Shown piece after piece: positions 16,687-27,406 of a stretch of 64,000 nucleotides of DNA. The notes under the pieces are model-generated. The model saw only the letters and a program-made list of their open reading frames with translations, was not told the DNA's origin and searched no databases. The position numbers were made by a program, and so were the translations under genes. Within the stretch, counting starts at the first letter, position 1. Every line of letters begins with the position of its first letter. Source of the stretch: Blastocatellia bacterium (GTDB lineage Bacteria; Acidobacteriota; Blastocatellia; UBA7656). The DNA lies in the NCBI GenBank assembly GCA_035275065.1, contig DATENM010000054.1, forward strand, positions 186,001 to 250,000, written 5' to 3'.

Positions 16687-18294
16687 TCAGCCGACGCGCT
16701 TGCTCTTGTCTTGCCAGAAACGCTCGCGCAGCAGGTTTTTTTGAATCTTACCGGTCGCCGTGCGCGGCAGAGCCGCGATGAACTCAATGCGCTTCGGGCA
16801 TTTGAAATGCGCCAGATTCTCGCGGCAAAAGGCGACCAGGTCGGCTTCGCTCGCCGTGGCCCCGGACTTCAGCACGACAATCGCAAACGGCACTTCACCC
16901 CAGCGTTCATCAGGCGCGGCGACGACTGCCGCTTCCAACACCGAGGGGTGCTTGTAGAGAAAGCCTTCGACTTCGATGGACGAAATGTTCTCGCCGCCGG
17001 AAATGATCAGGTCTTTTTTGCGGTCTACGACTTCGATAAAGCCGTGGCTATCGATCAAGGCCATGTCGCCCGTGTGAAACCAGCCGTCACGGATCACCGC
17101 GTCGGTGGCTTCCGTCTGCCGCCAGTAGCCCTTCATCACGACGTTGGCGCGGGCGATGACTTCGCCGACCTCATTGCTGTCGGGCGCGACATCGCGGCCC
17201 GCGTCATCAATGACGCGCACGTCAACGCCAATCATCGGGTAGCCGGTCTTTGCCTGCACGCGCAGCTTGTGATCTTCGGGCCAGTCGTCCATCGCCGGCG
17301 TCACCTTCGAGACCGTCAGGAAGGGCGCGGTTTCGGTCAGCCCGTAAATCTGAATGACGCGCCAGCCGAAACGTTCCTGCGCCCCTTGAATCGTCGCCAG
17401 CGGCGGCGCCGATCCGGCAGTGCCGATGCGGACGCCTTGCGGCAATTGGCTTCGCTCGTCTTCGCTCAGCGCGTGTTGTAGCGCCATGTTGATCATCGTC
17501 GGCGGCATGCAGGCGAAGGTCACCTGCTCGCGGCGGACGAGGTCGAAGAAGGCCGCCGGCTCGAACTTCTTGATGATGACGTGTGTCCCGCCCATGCCTG
17601 TGACCGCATAAGGCAAGCCCCAGCCGTTGCAATGAAACTGCGCCAGCGTGTGCAGGTAGACATCGCGCTCGTGGACGCCGAACTCGCAGATCGAGTTGAT
17701 AGCATTGATGTAGAGATTGCGGTGCGTCAGCATCACGCCCTTCGGGCGGCCCGTCGTGCCCGAGGTGTAGAGCAAGGCCGAGGGCTCGTTCTCGTCAATC
17801 TCGATGGCGGGCGGCGGCTCGCTCGTTGCCTCCTTAATCAAGGACTCATAATCGAGCCACTGGCCGCTCACCGCATCGCTCAATGCCTCATCGTCGCGCG
17901 CCAGGATGTAATGCTCAATCGTTTCAAGGCGGTCGCGAATGGGATCGAGCAGGTGCGTCAGCCCTTCTTCGACGACGACGACGCGAGCGCCGCCGTGATT
18001 AAGGATGTACTCGAAATCGTCGGGCACGAGGCGAAAGTTCAGCGGCATGAGGATGGCGCCGACGAGCGGCGCGCCGAAGAAGGCTTCGAGCATGCGGTGG
18101 CAGTTCTGTGAGAGCACAGCGACGCGCTCGCCTTTCGTGACGCCGAGCGCCCGCATGGCGTTCGCCCAGCGGCGGACGCGCGCGCCGAACTGCGCGTAAG
18201 TCAGACGCAGCTCGCCGCAAATCACGGCCTCTTTCGCAGCGTGAGCGACCAGCGCCCGCTTGAGAAAGTCATACTCATTAAGCGGCACAATCAC
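16687..18294 (-). CDS. AMP-forming acyl-CoA synthetase (fatty acid-CoA ligase family)
   Basis: ANL-superfamily enzyme of 535 aa that activates a carboxylic acid, probably a fatty acid, to its CoA thioester through an acyl-AMP. The P-loop-like motif YTSGTTGRPKG lies near residue 170. Further core motifs are GWFHTGDMA and DRKKDLIISGGENIS, and the C-terminal lysine motif is TATGKIQK. The start is GTG, chosen because AGGAGG lies seven bases upstream; the longer frame would place that sequence inside coding. It is divergent from a thioesterase and an acyl-CoA dehydrogenase, so the set looks like fatty-acid activation and beta-oxidation. Chain-length preference is unknown. Confidence 0.92.
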   Translation of the reverse strand: MIVPLNEYDFLKRALVAHAAKEAVICGELRLTYAQFGARVRRWANAMRALGVTKGERVAVLSQNCHRMLEAFFGAPLVGAILMPLNFRLVPDDFEYILNHGGARVVVVEEGLTHLLDPIRDRLETIEHYILARDDEALSDAVSGQWLDYESLIKEATSEPPPAIEIDENEPSALLYTSGTTGRPKGVMLTHRNLYINAINSICEFGVHERDVYLHTLAQFHCNGWGLPYAVTGMGGTHVIIKKFEPAAFFDLVRREQVTFACMPPTMINMALQHALSEDERSQLPQGVRIGTAGSAPPLATIQGAQERFGWRVIQIYGLTETAPFLTVSKVTPAMDDWPEDHKLRVQAKTGYPMIGVDVRVIDDAGRDVAPDSNEVGEVIARANVVMKGYWRQTEATDAVIRDGWFHTGDMALIDSHGFIEVVDRKKDLIISGGENISSIEVEGFLYKHPSVLEAAVVAAPDERWGEVPFAIVVLKSGATASEADLVAFCRENLAHFKCPKRIEFIAALPRTATGKIQKNLLRERFWQDKSKRVG

Positions 18295-18432
18295 GATCAG
18301 ACCTCCTGAAAACGGCTTGCTTTTGATGAATGCGGCAGAGCATAGCACAACCGGCAAAGATTGTCTTTTGTCATTCGGCCTAGATCATTCGCAGATTGAA
18401 TCGCGCGCCGCTTTCGGTCATACTCTGGCTCC

Positions 18433-18867
18433 GTGAAAAACGACTTCCGCTTCCATCACCCGCTGCGTGTGCGCTTCGCCGATACGGACATGCAGGGCAT
18501 CGTCTTCAACGGCAACTACCTGACCTATTACGACGTCGCCTGGACCGAGTACTTCCGCGCCCTCGGCCTGACCTGGCGAGACATGATTGGGCTCGGCGCA
18601 GACACCGTGCTGGCGCGCACCACGATGGAATTCAAAGCGCCGGCGCGCTTCGACCAGATACTCGAAATCCACACACGCGTCTCGAAGGTCGGCAATACCA
18701 GCCTCACCTTTGAATTTGAAATTTACGCGCAGGGTGACGAGCGCCTGATTGGCACCGCCTCGTCACTTTACGTCTGCATCGATCCGCAGACGCTCAAGCC
18801 TGTGCGCGTGCCCGACGCGCTGCGCTCGCGCATCAGCGAGTTCGAGGGCAAAGCGTTCGCGGCGTAG
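18433..18867 (+). CDS. acyl-CoA thioesterase, 4HBT hotdog family
   Basis: Single hotdog domain of 144 aa. The N-terminal RVRFADTDMQGIVFNGNY segment is the signature of the 4-hydroxybenzoyl-CoA thioesterase/YbgC-like family; the Asp in DTDMQG is the likely catalytic residue. It should hydrolyse an acyl-CoA in the cytoplasm. The GTG start lacks a strong ribosome binding site. It precedes an acyl-CoA dehydrogenase gene and is divergent from an acyl-CoA ligase, consistent with fatty-acid metabolism. Confidence 0.85.
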   Translation: MKNDFRFHHPLRVRFADTDMQGIVFNGNYLTYYDVAWTEYFRALGLTWRDMIGLGADTVLARTTMEFKAPARFDQILEIHTRVSKVGNTSLTFEFEIYAQGDERLIGTASSLYVCIDPQTLKPVRVPDALRSRISEFEGKAFAA

Positions 18868-18941
18868 TCAGTCCTGCGAGCTACGGGTAGACCCGCGGAC
18901 TGGCGGAGTGTTATCTTCTAGCCTCCAGCACGGAGGCCGAC

Positions 18942-20723
<1,782 letters not shown>

Positions 20724-20742
20724 AATCCCAATCGAGGATGCT

Positions 20743-22425
20743 ATGAGAACTATCGCTCTCCTGCTCGTCATTCTATCGCTCTGTCTGCCGACGGCGTATT
20801 CGCAGGCCGATGGCGCGGACATTGTTTTCAGAAACGGCAATGTCTACACCGCCAACGACAGCGCGCCGCGCGCCGAAGCCATCGCCGTCAAAGGTGATCG
20901 CATTGTCTTTGTCGGCTCGAACGAAGGCGCGAAACGTTTCATCGGCTCGCGGACGCGGGTGATCGATCTCAAGGGGCGCACGGTGTTGCCCGGCCTAACC
21001 GATGCACACTGCCACCTGAGCGGCGTCGGCCAGCGCGAGATGTCATTCAACCTCGAAGGCGTGATGAGCCTCGACGAATTGCTCACGCGGCTGAAAGAGC
21101 GCGTAGCTCAAGCGAAGCCGGGCGAGTGGGTCACGGGGCGCGGTTGGATCGAAACTTTTTGGAAGCCGCCGGTCTTCCCCACGCGGCAGGACCTCGACCG
21201 CGTCGCGCCGAACAACCCTGTCTACCTGACGCGCGCCGATGGCCATGCGTCGGTCGCCAACAGCGCCGCTCTGAAGATTGCCGGCATCAACGCTTCGACG
21301 CCGAACCCGGACGGCGGCGAAATCCTGAAAGACAAAGCGAGCGGCGAACTACACGGCATGTTGATTGACCACGCGCAAGGGTTGGTCGCCCGCCACATCC
21401 CTGCGACGACCGCCGCGCAGGCGGAACAGGCGCTTATCGTCGGCGCGCGGCGCGAAACGGAACTCGGCTGGTGCCAGATTCAGGACGCCGGCGGCAGCTA
21501 TGCGGACGTCACCTTGATGCGCAAACTTTATAAAGAAGGTCGAGTGAAGCTGCGCATCTATAAAGCCGTCTATGGCCCTGGCCCCGAGGGCAGCAGGCTG
21601 ATCGCCGATGGCATAAGCACAGGTGAATTCGATCAGCGCTTCACGCTGCGCACGATCAAGGTGGTGATGGACGGGGCGCTCGGCTCGCGCGGCGCGTGGC
21701 TGCTTGAGAAGTACGAGGACAGCGATTCGTCGGGGTTCGCAACCGTCAACGAAGACGATCTGCTACGGATGCTCATCGAGGCGTTGCGCAAAGGCATTCA
21801 AGTTGAAACCCACGCCATCGGCGACCGCGCCAACCGCGAGATTCTCAACCTCTACGAAAAAGCGATGAGCGCCGTGCCGCCCGCCGAGCGCAAAATCAGT
21901 GAGCCGCGCTGGCGTGTTGAGCATGCGCAGATCGTCAACCCCGTAGACATTCCGCGCTTTGCCCGCCTCGGCATCATCCCTTCGATGCAGCCGTCGCACG
22001 CCATCGGCGATCTGCACTTCGCGCCGCGCCGCATCGGCATCAAGCGGTTGGAAGGCGCTTATGCGTGGCAGAGCTTTTTAAAGAACGGCTCGATTATCGC
22101 CGGCGGCACGGACGCTCCGGTCGAGCGCGGCGAGCCGATGATTGAATTCTATGCGGCAGTGGCGCGCAAAGATCAGAAAGGCTTCAGCGGCGAAGGCTGG
22201 CACCCGGAGCAAGCGGTGTCGCGCGAGCAAGCGCTGAAGATGTTCACGCTCTGGCCGGCATATGCGGCGTTTGAAGAGAGCCAGAAAGGCTCGATTGAAG
22301 TCGGCAAGCTCGCCGACCTGACGATACTCTCCGCCGACATCATGAAGATTGCCGAGCCCGAAATCTTGAAGACGCGCTGCGTGATGACGGTCATCGGCGG
22401 CGAGATCGTCTTTCAAAAAGAATGA
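20743..22425 (+). CDS. exported amidohydrolase, amidohydrolase_3/YtcJ type
   Basis: Metal-dependent hydrolase of 560 aa with a signal peptide (LLLVILSLCLPTAYSQ). The start of the barrel carries DAHCHLSG, the metal-binding motif of the superfamily. Later metal ligands are visible as His in QVETHAIGDRAN, His in RVEHAQIV, and Asp in AGGTDAP. The small sheet domain is formed by both ends (VYTANDSAPRAEAIAVKG and GKLADLTILS). Such exported YtcJ-like enzymes have poorly known substrates, probably cyclic amides or N-acyl amino compounds. The close spacing after the dehydrogenase suggests co-transcription, but the functional link is not obvious. Confidence 0.9.
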   Translation: MRTIALLLVILSLCLPTAYSQADGADIVFRNGNVYTANDSAPRAEAIAVKGDRIVFVGSNEGAKRFIGSRTRVIDLKGRTVLPGLTDAHCHLSGVGQREMSFNLEGVMSLDELLTRLKERVAQAKPGEWVTGRGWIETFWKPPVFPTRQDLDRVAPNNPVYLTRADGHASVANSAALKIAGINASTPNPDGGEILKDKASGELHGMLIDHAQGLVARHIPATTAAQAEQALIVGARRETELGWCQIQDAGGSYADVTLMRKLYKEGRVKLRIYKAVYGPGPEGSRLIADGISTGEFDQRFTLRTIKVVMDGALGSRGAWLLEKYEDSDSSGFATVNEDDLLRMLIEALRKGIQVETHAIGDRANREILNLYEKAMSAVPPAERKISEPRWRVEHAQIVNPVDIPRFARLGIIPSMQPSHAIGDLHFAPRRIGIKRLEGAYAWQSFLKNGSIIAGGTDAPVERGEPMIEFYAAVARKDQKGFSGEGWHPEQAVSREQALKMFTLWPAYAAFEESQKGSIEVGKLADLTILSADIMKIAEPEILKTRCVMTVIGGEIVFQKE

Positions 22426-22535
22426 TGAATGCGGAATGATGAATGCGGAATGAAGGCATGGGATTATCTATAGACAATCCGGCTTCCTTTTCCTCTTCCA
22501 TTCATCATGCGTCATTCATCGTTCATCATTTCCTT
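22424..22535. repeat. word-palindrome repeat, element A
   Basis: The left part repeats GAATGATGAATGCG twice; the right part repeats CATTCAT/TTCATCAT. The two parts are imperfect reverse complements, so the transcript would fold into a long hairpin. It lies between codirectional genes and shares its architecture, but not its sequence, with five other elements in the window. Confidence 0.6.
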
Positions 22536-22603
22536 ATTTCCTTGCGCGAAGGCTTGCGCGTTGCGTAGCATATCCGTAGGCGCTTGTTCTTTGGCGAGGT
22601 GCA

Positions 22604-23881
22604 ATGGCAAGACGAAAAGGCTGCCTGACCGGCTTGTTCTTTTTCGCAATTGTGATTGTCGCGGCGCTGCTGCTCGCGCCGCTTGTGCCGCTCGGCTGGC
22701 TCAAGCCGCGCGTCGAATCGCGACTATCGGCGACTCTCGGACGTCAAGTCACTATTGATTCGCTGCGCGTCAGTTTCATCGGCGGCCCTTATCTGATCAT
22801 CCGCGGCATGACGGCCAAGGAAGATTCCGACTTCGGCGATGGCGATTTTCTCAAAGCCAATGAAGTGCGCGCCGATTTCTCGCTCACCGATTATGCGCTC
22901 CACCGCCAAATCATCATCCAGAAGCTGACTATCCGTTCGCCCGAATTCACCTTCATCAAAAACCCGAACGGCGCGTGGAGCTGGACGACGCTCGGCAACT
23001 CGGCCAGTGTGGCGGCGACAGCGCGGCAAGCCTTGCCGCTTGAGCCGCTGCTGTTGCTGTTTGCCGACGCCGGCAGGCCACAGCTTCAACACCTCGCCGT
23101 TGATGCGGCGAGTGTGCGGATGATTGACAAGACCGGCGCGCAGCCGCCCGAAACGCTTTACAAGAACGTCGCGCTCACAGCCGACATCAACCCGGATAAA
23201 GACGACCCGGCGAGCCGCCATGCGACCGGCACGCTGCGCATCGCCTCGGACGAAGCCGACGGCGCAGATACCTTGAAGGCCGAGCTGCCGTTTGCGCTGA
23301 CGACGACGCCCGCCGCCGACTCCGGCACGACCATCAAAGGCAGCTTCGGGCCCGGGCCGCTCGAAACCAAGAATTTCAGCGCCGTGCTGTTCAAAGTAGA
23401 CGGCGAGTTTCTTTCCGGCCACGCGGCCAACACCAGCGGCACCGGCCACATCTCGGCCAGCGCCATCTCGATCCCGGCTTTCAATGTCAGCGAACAGGTC
23501 GCTCAGGCGGCGCGCGTCAATCAGGTCGGCGATATGAAGGCCGGCACTGAGATCAGCGTGCTGGAGACCGATTTCAACTTTGCCGGTGATGTCGTCAACA
23601 CGACCAACCTGCAACTGGCGGCGCTCGACGGTCTGGGCGATGCGACTGCCGCCACCGGCTGGTTCAAGACGAAACCCGAATTGACTCTGAACTACGCGGC
23701 GACGATTACGCTCTCGAAAGAGGCGACAGCACAGTTAACGACCTCGGCGAATCCGCTGGTCGGCGCGGCGGTCGCGGTGTTGGCCGACCGCAGCGGCCTG
23801 GCGGTTCCGCTGAACATCACCGGCGACGTGCGTCACCCGCAGGTTCAGGTAGACATTCTAAGGGCGCTTGGAATGCGATAA
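22604..23881 (+). CDS. AsmA-like protein
   Basis: Protein of 425 aa with an N-terminal membrane anchor (GLFFFAIVIVAALLLAPLV) followed by the AsmA entry pattern (LKPRVESRLSATLGRQVTID), then repeating beta segments. AsmA-family proteins are anchored in the inner membrane and reach into the periplasm, where they are linked to phospholipid transport and outer-membrane assembly. This is a short member. The internal domain is acidic and Thr/Ala-rich. It stands alone between two word-palindrome repeats, so it is probably monocistronic. Confidence 0.75.
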   Translation: MARRKGCLTGLFFFAIVIVAALLLAPLVPLGWLKPRVESRLSATLGRQVTIDSLRVSFIGGPYLIIRGMTAKEDSDFGDGDFLKANEVRADFSLTDYALHRQIIIQKLTIRSPEFTFIKNPNGAWSWTTLGNSASVAATARQALPLEPLLLLFADAGRPQLQHLAVDAASVRMIDKTGAQPPETLYKNVALTADINPDKDDPASRHATGTLRIASDEADGADTLKAELPFALTTTPAADSGTTIKGSFGPGPLETKNFSAVLFKVDGEFLSGHAANTSGTGHISASAISIPAFNVSEQVAQAARVNQVGDMKAGTEISVLETDFNFAGDVVNTTNLQLAALDGLGDATAATGWFKTKPELTLNYAATITLSKEATAQLTTSANPLVGAAVAVLADRSGLAVPLNITGDVRHPQVQVDILRALGMR

Positions 23882-23895
23882 CGAAGATATGAAGT

Positions 23896-24005
23896 CAGGA
23901 GTCAGGAGTCAGAGTTCAGAATGAAGAGGGAAGCGCGACAAGTGGACTCATTGCCGCCGACTTCCTCTTCCATTCTGTCTTCTGAATTCTGACTCCTGAC
24001 TCCTG
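23896..24005. repeat. word-palindrome repeat, element B
   Basis: CAGGAGTCAGGAGTCAGA plus TTCAG (23896-23919) pairs with its reverse complement at 23982-24005 in 23 of 24 positions. Each arm is a tandem repeat of a GGAGTCA word. A second matching pair (GAAGAGG/CCTCTTC type) lies inside the loop. The right arm ends just before the Shine-Dalgarno sequence of the next gene and may affect its translation. Confidence 0.75.
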
Positions 24006-24017
24006 TACGGAGGATCA

Positions 24018-24953
24018 ATGTCACACAAGCTTATACGATGGTTCGCGGCGCTGACTGGCCTGACGCTCGTGCTTGCGGCGTTCGGTTGCAGCACGACGAC
24101 GACCAACAGCAATGCGACGCTTAGCGTCAATACGAATGCCAACAGCAATGCCGCAACCTCGGCCAACGAGAATGCCGGCGCGGCGAGCGGCACGGCGGCG
24201 GGCGGCACTTTTTCGACGCGCGAGCCGGATCGCTATGGCATGAAAATCAATATCAACCTCGAAGGCAACGTCAACAATCGCCAGGGCGGCACGGCAGCCG
24301 AGATTGATTTCGCGCGCCTGGATGCCAACCGCCGCTGGACGCTGCGCGTACCGGCCATCAATCAGGAAATCACCTATCTCGAAAAGCCGGGCCTGAAGTA
24401 TCTGGTCATCCCATCGCGCAAGCAGTACGTCGAGCTGACGGACGAAGGCATCGGCTTCCCATTGCGCGACTTGCTGACGCCATCGGCGATGATGGAGCGC
24501 TTGCAATCGAAGCCGCACGAGAATCTCGGCACCGAGACGGTCAACGGGCGGACGGCGATGAAGTATCGCTTCACCGGCGCGGCCAACACCGGCACCTCTG
24601 CGGGCACGGCGCAGGCCGACAGCTTCATCTACGTGGATCAAGAGACCAACCTGCCGCTGCGCATCGATCTGACGGCAACGACCTCAAGCGGCGCCGTCGG
24701 GCGCGGCCTGCTTGAAACCCGCGACATTCAATTGAATCCCGACCCGGCGCAGTTTGAAGTGCCGACGGGTTTTCAGAAAGTCACCGGCCAGCAGCTCAAA
24801 GAACAGGTGCAGGGCTTTATCAGCTTCGTTCGTCTCCTCGCTCCTTATCTCGGCCAGCAGCTCGCCTCGCCACAAGCGCCACCGCCGCCGCCGCCGGCAG
24901 CGGCAACCAATGCCAATCGCGCCGCAACTAATGCCAACGCAAACCGGCCATAG
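24018..24953 (+). CDS. lipoprotein with Asn-rich linkers, DUF4412/LolA-like fold possible
   Basis: Lipoprotein of 311 aa with lipobox LAAFGC. An Asn/Thr/Ala linker follows (TNANSNAATSANENAG), and a second Asn/Ala/Pro tail closes the protein (TNANRAATNANANRP). The central domain is a beta-rich half-barrel (YLEKPGLKYLVIPSRKQYVEL), which resembles DUF4412 and outer-membrane lipoprotein-sorting-like folds. It may bind a lipid or hydrophobic ligand in the periplasm. GGAGG precedes the ATG, directly after the hairpin of element B. The Asn-rich tails are typical of lipoproteins from this bacterial group as I remember them. Confidence 0.75.
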   Translation: MSHKLIRWFAALTGLTLVLAAFGCSTTTTNSNATLSVNTNANSNAATSANENAGAASGTAAGGTFSTREPDRYGMKININLEGNVNNRQGGTAAEIDFARLDANRRWTLRVPAINQEITYLEKPGLKYLVIPSRKQYVELTDEGIGFPLRDLLTPSAMMERLQSKPHENLGTETVNGRTAMKYRFTGAANTGTSAGTAQADSFIYVDQETNLPLRIDLTATTSSGAVGRGLLETRDIQLNPDPAQFEVPTGFQKVTGQQLKEQVQGFISFVRLLAPYLGQQLASPQAPPPPPPAAATNANRAATNANANRP

Positions 24954-25085
24954 CAACTGCCGGCGCGGGCAAACCATCTGCGCAATGCGAGTGAAGAAAC
25001 GTATGAGTCATCTTCACTCGCATTGCGCGATGCGATCCTGCGCCTGTTGACGGCAGATCAACGCTAGAGCGGGTTTCAATCGGGA

Positions 25086-25112
25086 GTAGCGCAAGCTGTT
25101 AGCTTGCGCTAC
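25086..25112. repeat. REP-like palindrome, copy 2
   Basis: GTAGCGCAAGCT and AGCTTGCGCTAC form a perfect 12-bp stem with the loop GTT. It lies between the lipoprotein and transporter genes and is nearly the same as the element at 16648. Confidence 0.75.
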
Positions 25113-25139
25113 ATCGCCCGGCTTTCGTTTGGCGAAGGT

Positions 25140-25168
25140 TTGTCGTGACGCCATCGTTGGCTTATAGT
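25140..25168 (+). promoter_or_regulatory. promoter candidate giving a leaderless transporter mRNA
   Basis: TTGTCG and TATAGT are separated by 17 bases. TATAGT ends seven bases before the ATG of the binding-protein gene, so the transcript would start at or next to the start codon. The gene has no Shine-Dalgarno sequence, which agrees with leaderless translation. Confidence 0.5.
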
Positions 25169-25175
25169 TGCGCCT

Positions 25176-26474
25176 ATGCTAAAGCGGATTCGTCTTGCCC
25201 TCCTGTCGCTGACGTTGTGTGCCCTCGCGTTTGCCGCCTGTCGTCCGGCGAATAACGATTCATCTAAGACTAAAAGCTTGAGCCTGGCGCTGGCCTCGGG
25301 CGTCGAAGGCGATGCGCTCAAGCAGGCGGCGCGCGAGTACGAAGCCCAGACCGGCACGCGTGTCACCATCGCCGAGTTTCCTTATGACGACCTGTTTGCC
25401 AAAGAGCTGGTTGATCTCAACGCGCAGACCGGCGCTTATGATGTCGTGATGCTCGACGATCCCTGGTTCCCGCGCTTCGCCGCGCCGGAATGGCTCGCGC
25501 CGCTCGCGCCGCTTTATCAGAAACGCAACCAGGCCGGGCCGGACGCCGATTTCGTGGCGACCTCGATGGCGCTTTGTAAGCACCCTTACGAAACCGGGCA
25601 GCTCTACGCGCTGCCCTACGTCGGCAACTCGCAGTTGTTCTTTTACCGCAAAGACCTGTTCGAGAAATACAGTCTCAAAGAGCCGCAGACATGGGACGAA
25701 GTGCTGGCCGCTGCGAAAGTGATTGACGAACGCGAGCGAACGGGCGCGCCCGACGGCTCGCGCGTTCATGGCTACGTGATGCGCGCGGCGCGCGGCAATT
25801 CGGTGGTGGCCGACTTTCTGCCGATCTTCTGGGCCTTCGGCGCTGAGATGTTTGACGACGGCGGTCGCCCCACAGTCAACAGCCCGCAGGGCATCAATGC
25901 CTTGAAGTTCATGCTTGAGCTGGGCAAGGCCGCGCCGCCCGGTTATGCGAGCTTCAACGCGACAGAAGTCTCGGCGCACTTGCTGCAAGGCACGGCGGCG
26001 ATGTCGATCAACTGGCCGGCGTGGATCAGCGCCTTCAGCGACCCGGCGAAATCGAAAGTCGTAGGCCGCATGGCATTTACGACGCTGCCGGGCGCGCAGG
26101 GCACGGGCCGCGCCGAGATCGGCAACTGGCTGGTGGCAATACCGCGTGGCTCGCGCAATCAAGAGGCGGCTTTCGACTTCATCGCCTGGGCGACCGCCGC
26201 CGAGCAGATGAAGAAGTCGGCCTTGATCGGCAACCCGCCGACGCGCCGCTCCGTGTTTAATGATACAGAACTCGTCGCCAAGTTCCCTTCGTACCCGGCG
26301 CAACTGAAATCGCTTGAAAGCTCGAAGCCGCGCCCGCGCACGCCGATGTGGAACGAGATCGAAAACACCTTCGGCATCTACCTGTCACGCGCCAACAGCG
26401 GCGAGCTGTCGGCGGAAGAGGCGATGGATCAGGCCAACGCCGAGATCGGCAAGATCGTCGAGCGCGGGCGCTGA
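25176..26474 (+). CDS. sugar ABC transporter substrate-binding lipoprotein
   Basis: Family 1 extracellular solute-binding protein of 432 aa, anchored by the lipobox LAFAAC. The fold is shown by LASGVEGDALKQAAREYEAQTG at the start, DVVMLDDPWFPRFA, and YALPYVGNSQLFFYRKDLFEK in the middle. It captures a sugar, probably an oligosaccharide, and delivers it to the two permeases encoded downstream. It probably starts as a leaderless mRNA. The three genes after it overlap or abut, so the whole transporter is one operon. The substrate is unknown; the secreted glycosidases elsewhere in the window could supply it. Confidence 0.92.
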   Translation: MLKRIRLALLSLTLCALAFAACRPANNDSSKTKSLSLALASGVEGDALKQAAREYEAQTGTRVTIAEFPYDDLFAKELVDLNAQTGAYDVVMLDDPWFPRFAAPEWLAPLAPLYQKRNQAGPDADFVATSMALCKHPYETGQLYALPYVGNSQLFFYRKDLFEKYSLKEPQTWDEVLAAAKVIDERERTGAPDGSRVHGYVMRAARGNSVVADFLPIFWAFGAEMFDDGGRPTVNSPQGINALKFMLELGKAAPPGYASFNATEVSAHLLQGTAAMSINWPAWISAFSDPAKSKVVGRMAFTTLPGAQGTGRAEIGNWLVAIPRGSRNQEAAFDFIAWATAAEQMKKSALIGNPPTRRSVFNDTELVAKFPSYPAQLKSLESSKPRPRTPMWNEIENTFGIYLSRANSGELSAEEAMDQANAEIGKIVERGR

Positions 26475-26494
26475 AGGCGCAAAGAGATCAGGCG

Positions 26495-27406
26495 ATGCGC
26501 CCACCTTTCTCATCTTCACAACCGAAAGCGCGAAGGCGCAGGCTGCCACGCGAGTCGCCGCTTGCCTTTCTGCTCGCCGCGCCGACCGTCGCCGTCTTGC
26601 TGGCGCTTTCGGTCTACCCGTTGATTTACGCGATCAAGGTCGCCTTTCAAAGCGGCAGCGGCGCAGAGGCGCGCTGGACGCTTCAGCATTTCACGCGGCT
26701 TTTTTCAGACGGCTTTTTCCTGGCGGCGCTTGGGCACACGCTCTTGTATGCGGCGGCGGCGCTGACCTGCGAGTTTCTGCTGGGGCTTGGACTGGCGCTG
26801 CTGGTAGATCGCCCGCTGCGTGGGCGCGGCTTGTTTCGCGCCTTGCTGCTGGTGCCGATGATGCTGCCGCCGGTCGTCGTCGGCGTCGTCTGGCGACTGA
26901 TGCTCAACCCCGACTTCGGCGCCATTAACGGCACGCTGCGCAGTGTAGGATTGACCACAGAGGCGCTGACGTGGACGGCATCACCACGACTTGCGATGCT
27001 GTCGGTCGTCGCCGTTGATGTGTGGCAGTGGACGCCATTCGTCTTTCTCGTCCTGCTTGCCGGCTTGCAAGCCATCCCGCAAGAGCCCTACGAAGCGGCG
27101 CGCATTGATGGCTCAAGCGCATGGCAGACGTTCCGCTTCATCACGTTGCCGCTACTGCGGCCGGCGATGCTGATCGCGCTGCTGCTGCGGACGATGGACC
27201 TGCTGCGGGTCTTCGACCAGATCTTTATCCTGACCGAAGGCGGGCCGGGGTTTGCGACCGAGACCGTCAGCCTATACATCTACCGCGCCGCGTTCCGCTT
27301 CTTCGATTTCGGCTATGCGGCGGCGATGTCGTTTGTCTTACTGATTATCACCAATTTGATCAGCGCCGGTTATATCCGCCTGCTGCAACGACGGGAGGCC
27401 ATGTGA
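26495..27406 (+). CDS. sugar ABC transporter permease, MalF/UgpA type
   Basis: Inner-membrane permease of 303 aa with six hydrophobic segments, the first being FLLAAPTVAVLLALSVYPLI. The EAA loop that contacts the ATPase is visible as PYEAARIDGSSAWQTFRFI near residue 200. The ATG is preferred over the long upstream extension, which overlaps the binding-protein gene in another frame and looks like shadow coding. Its stop overlaps the start of the second permease (ATGTGA), so the two are translationally coupled. Confidence 0.92.
   Translation: MRPPFSSSQPKARRRRLPRESPLAFLLAAPTVAVLLALSVYPLIYAIKVAFQSGSGAEARWTLQHFTRLFSDGFFLAALGHTLLYAAAALTCEFLLGLGLALLVDRPLRGRGLFRALLLVPMMLPPVVVGVVWRLMLNPDFGAINGTLRSVGLTTEALTWTASPRLAMLSVVAVDVWQWTPFVFLVLLAGLQAIPQEPYEAARIDGSSAWQTFRFITLPLLRPAMLIALLLRTMDLLRVFDQIFILTEGGPGFATETVSLYIYRAAFRFFDFGYAAAMSFVLLIITNLISAGYIRLLQRREAM

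Noticed and set aside
26348..26494. N-terminal extension of the first permease
   Set aside because: It lies inside the binding-protein gene in another frame and is Arg-rich shadow sequence; the membrane protein begins at the later ATG.
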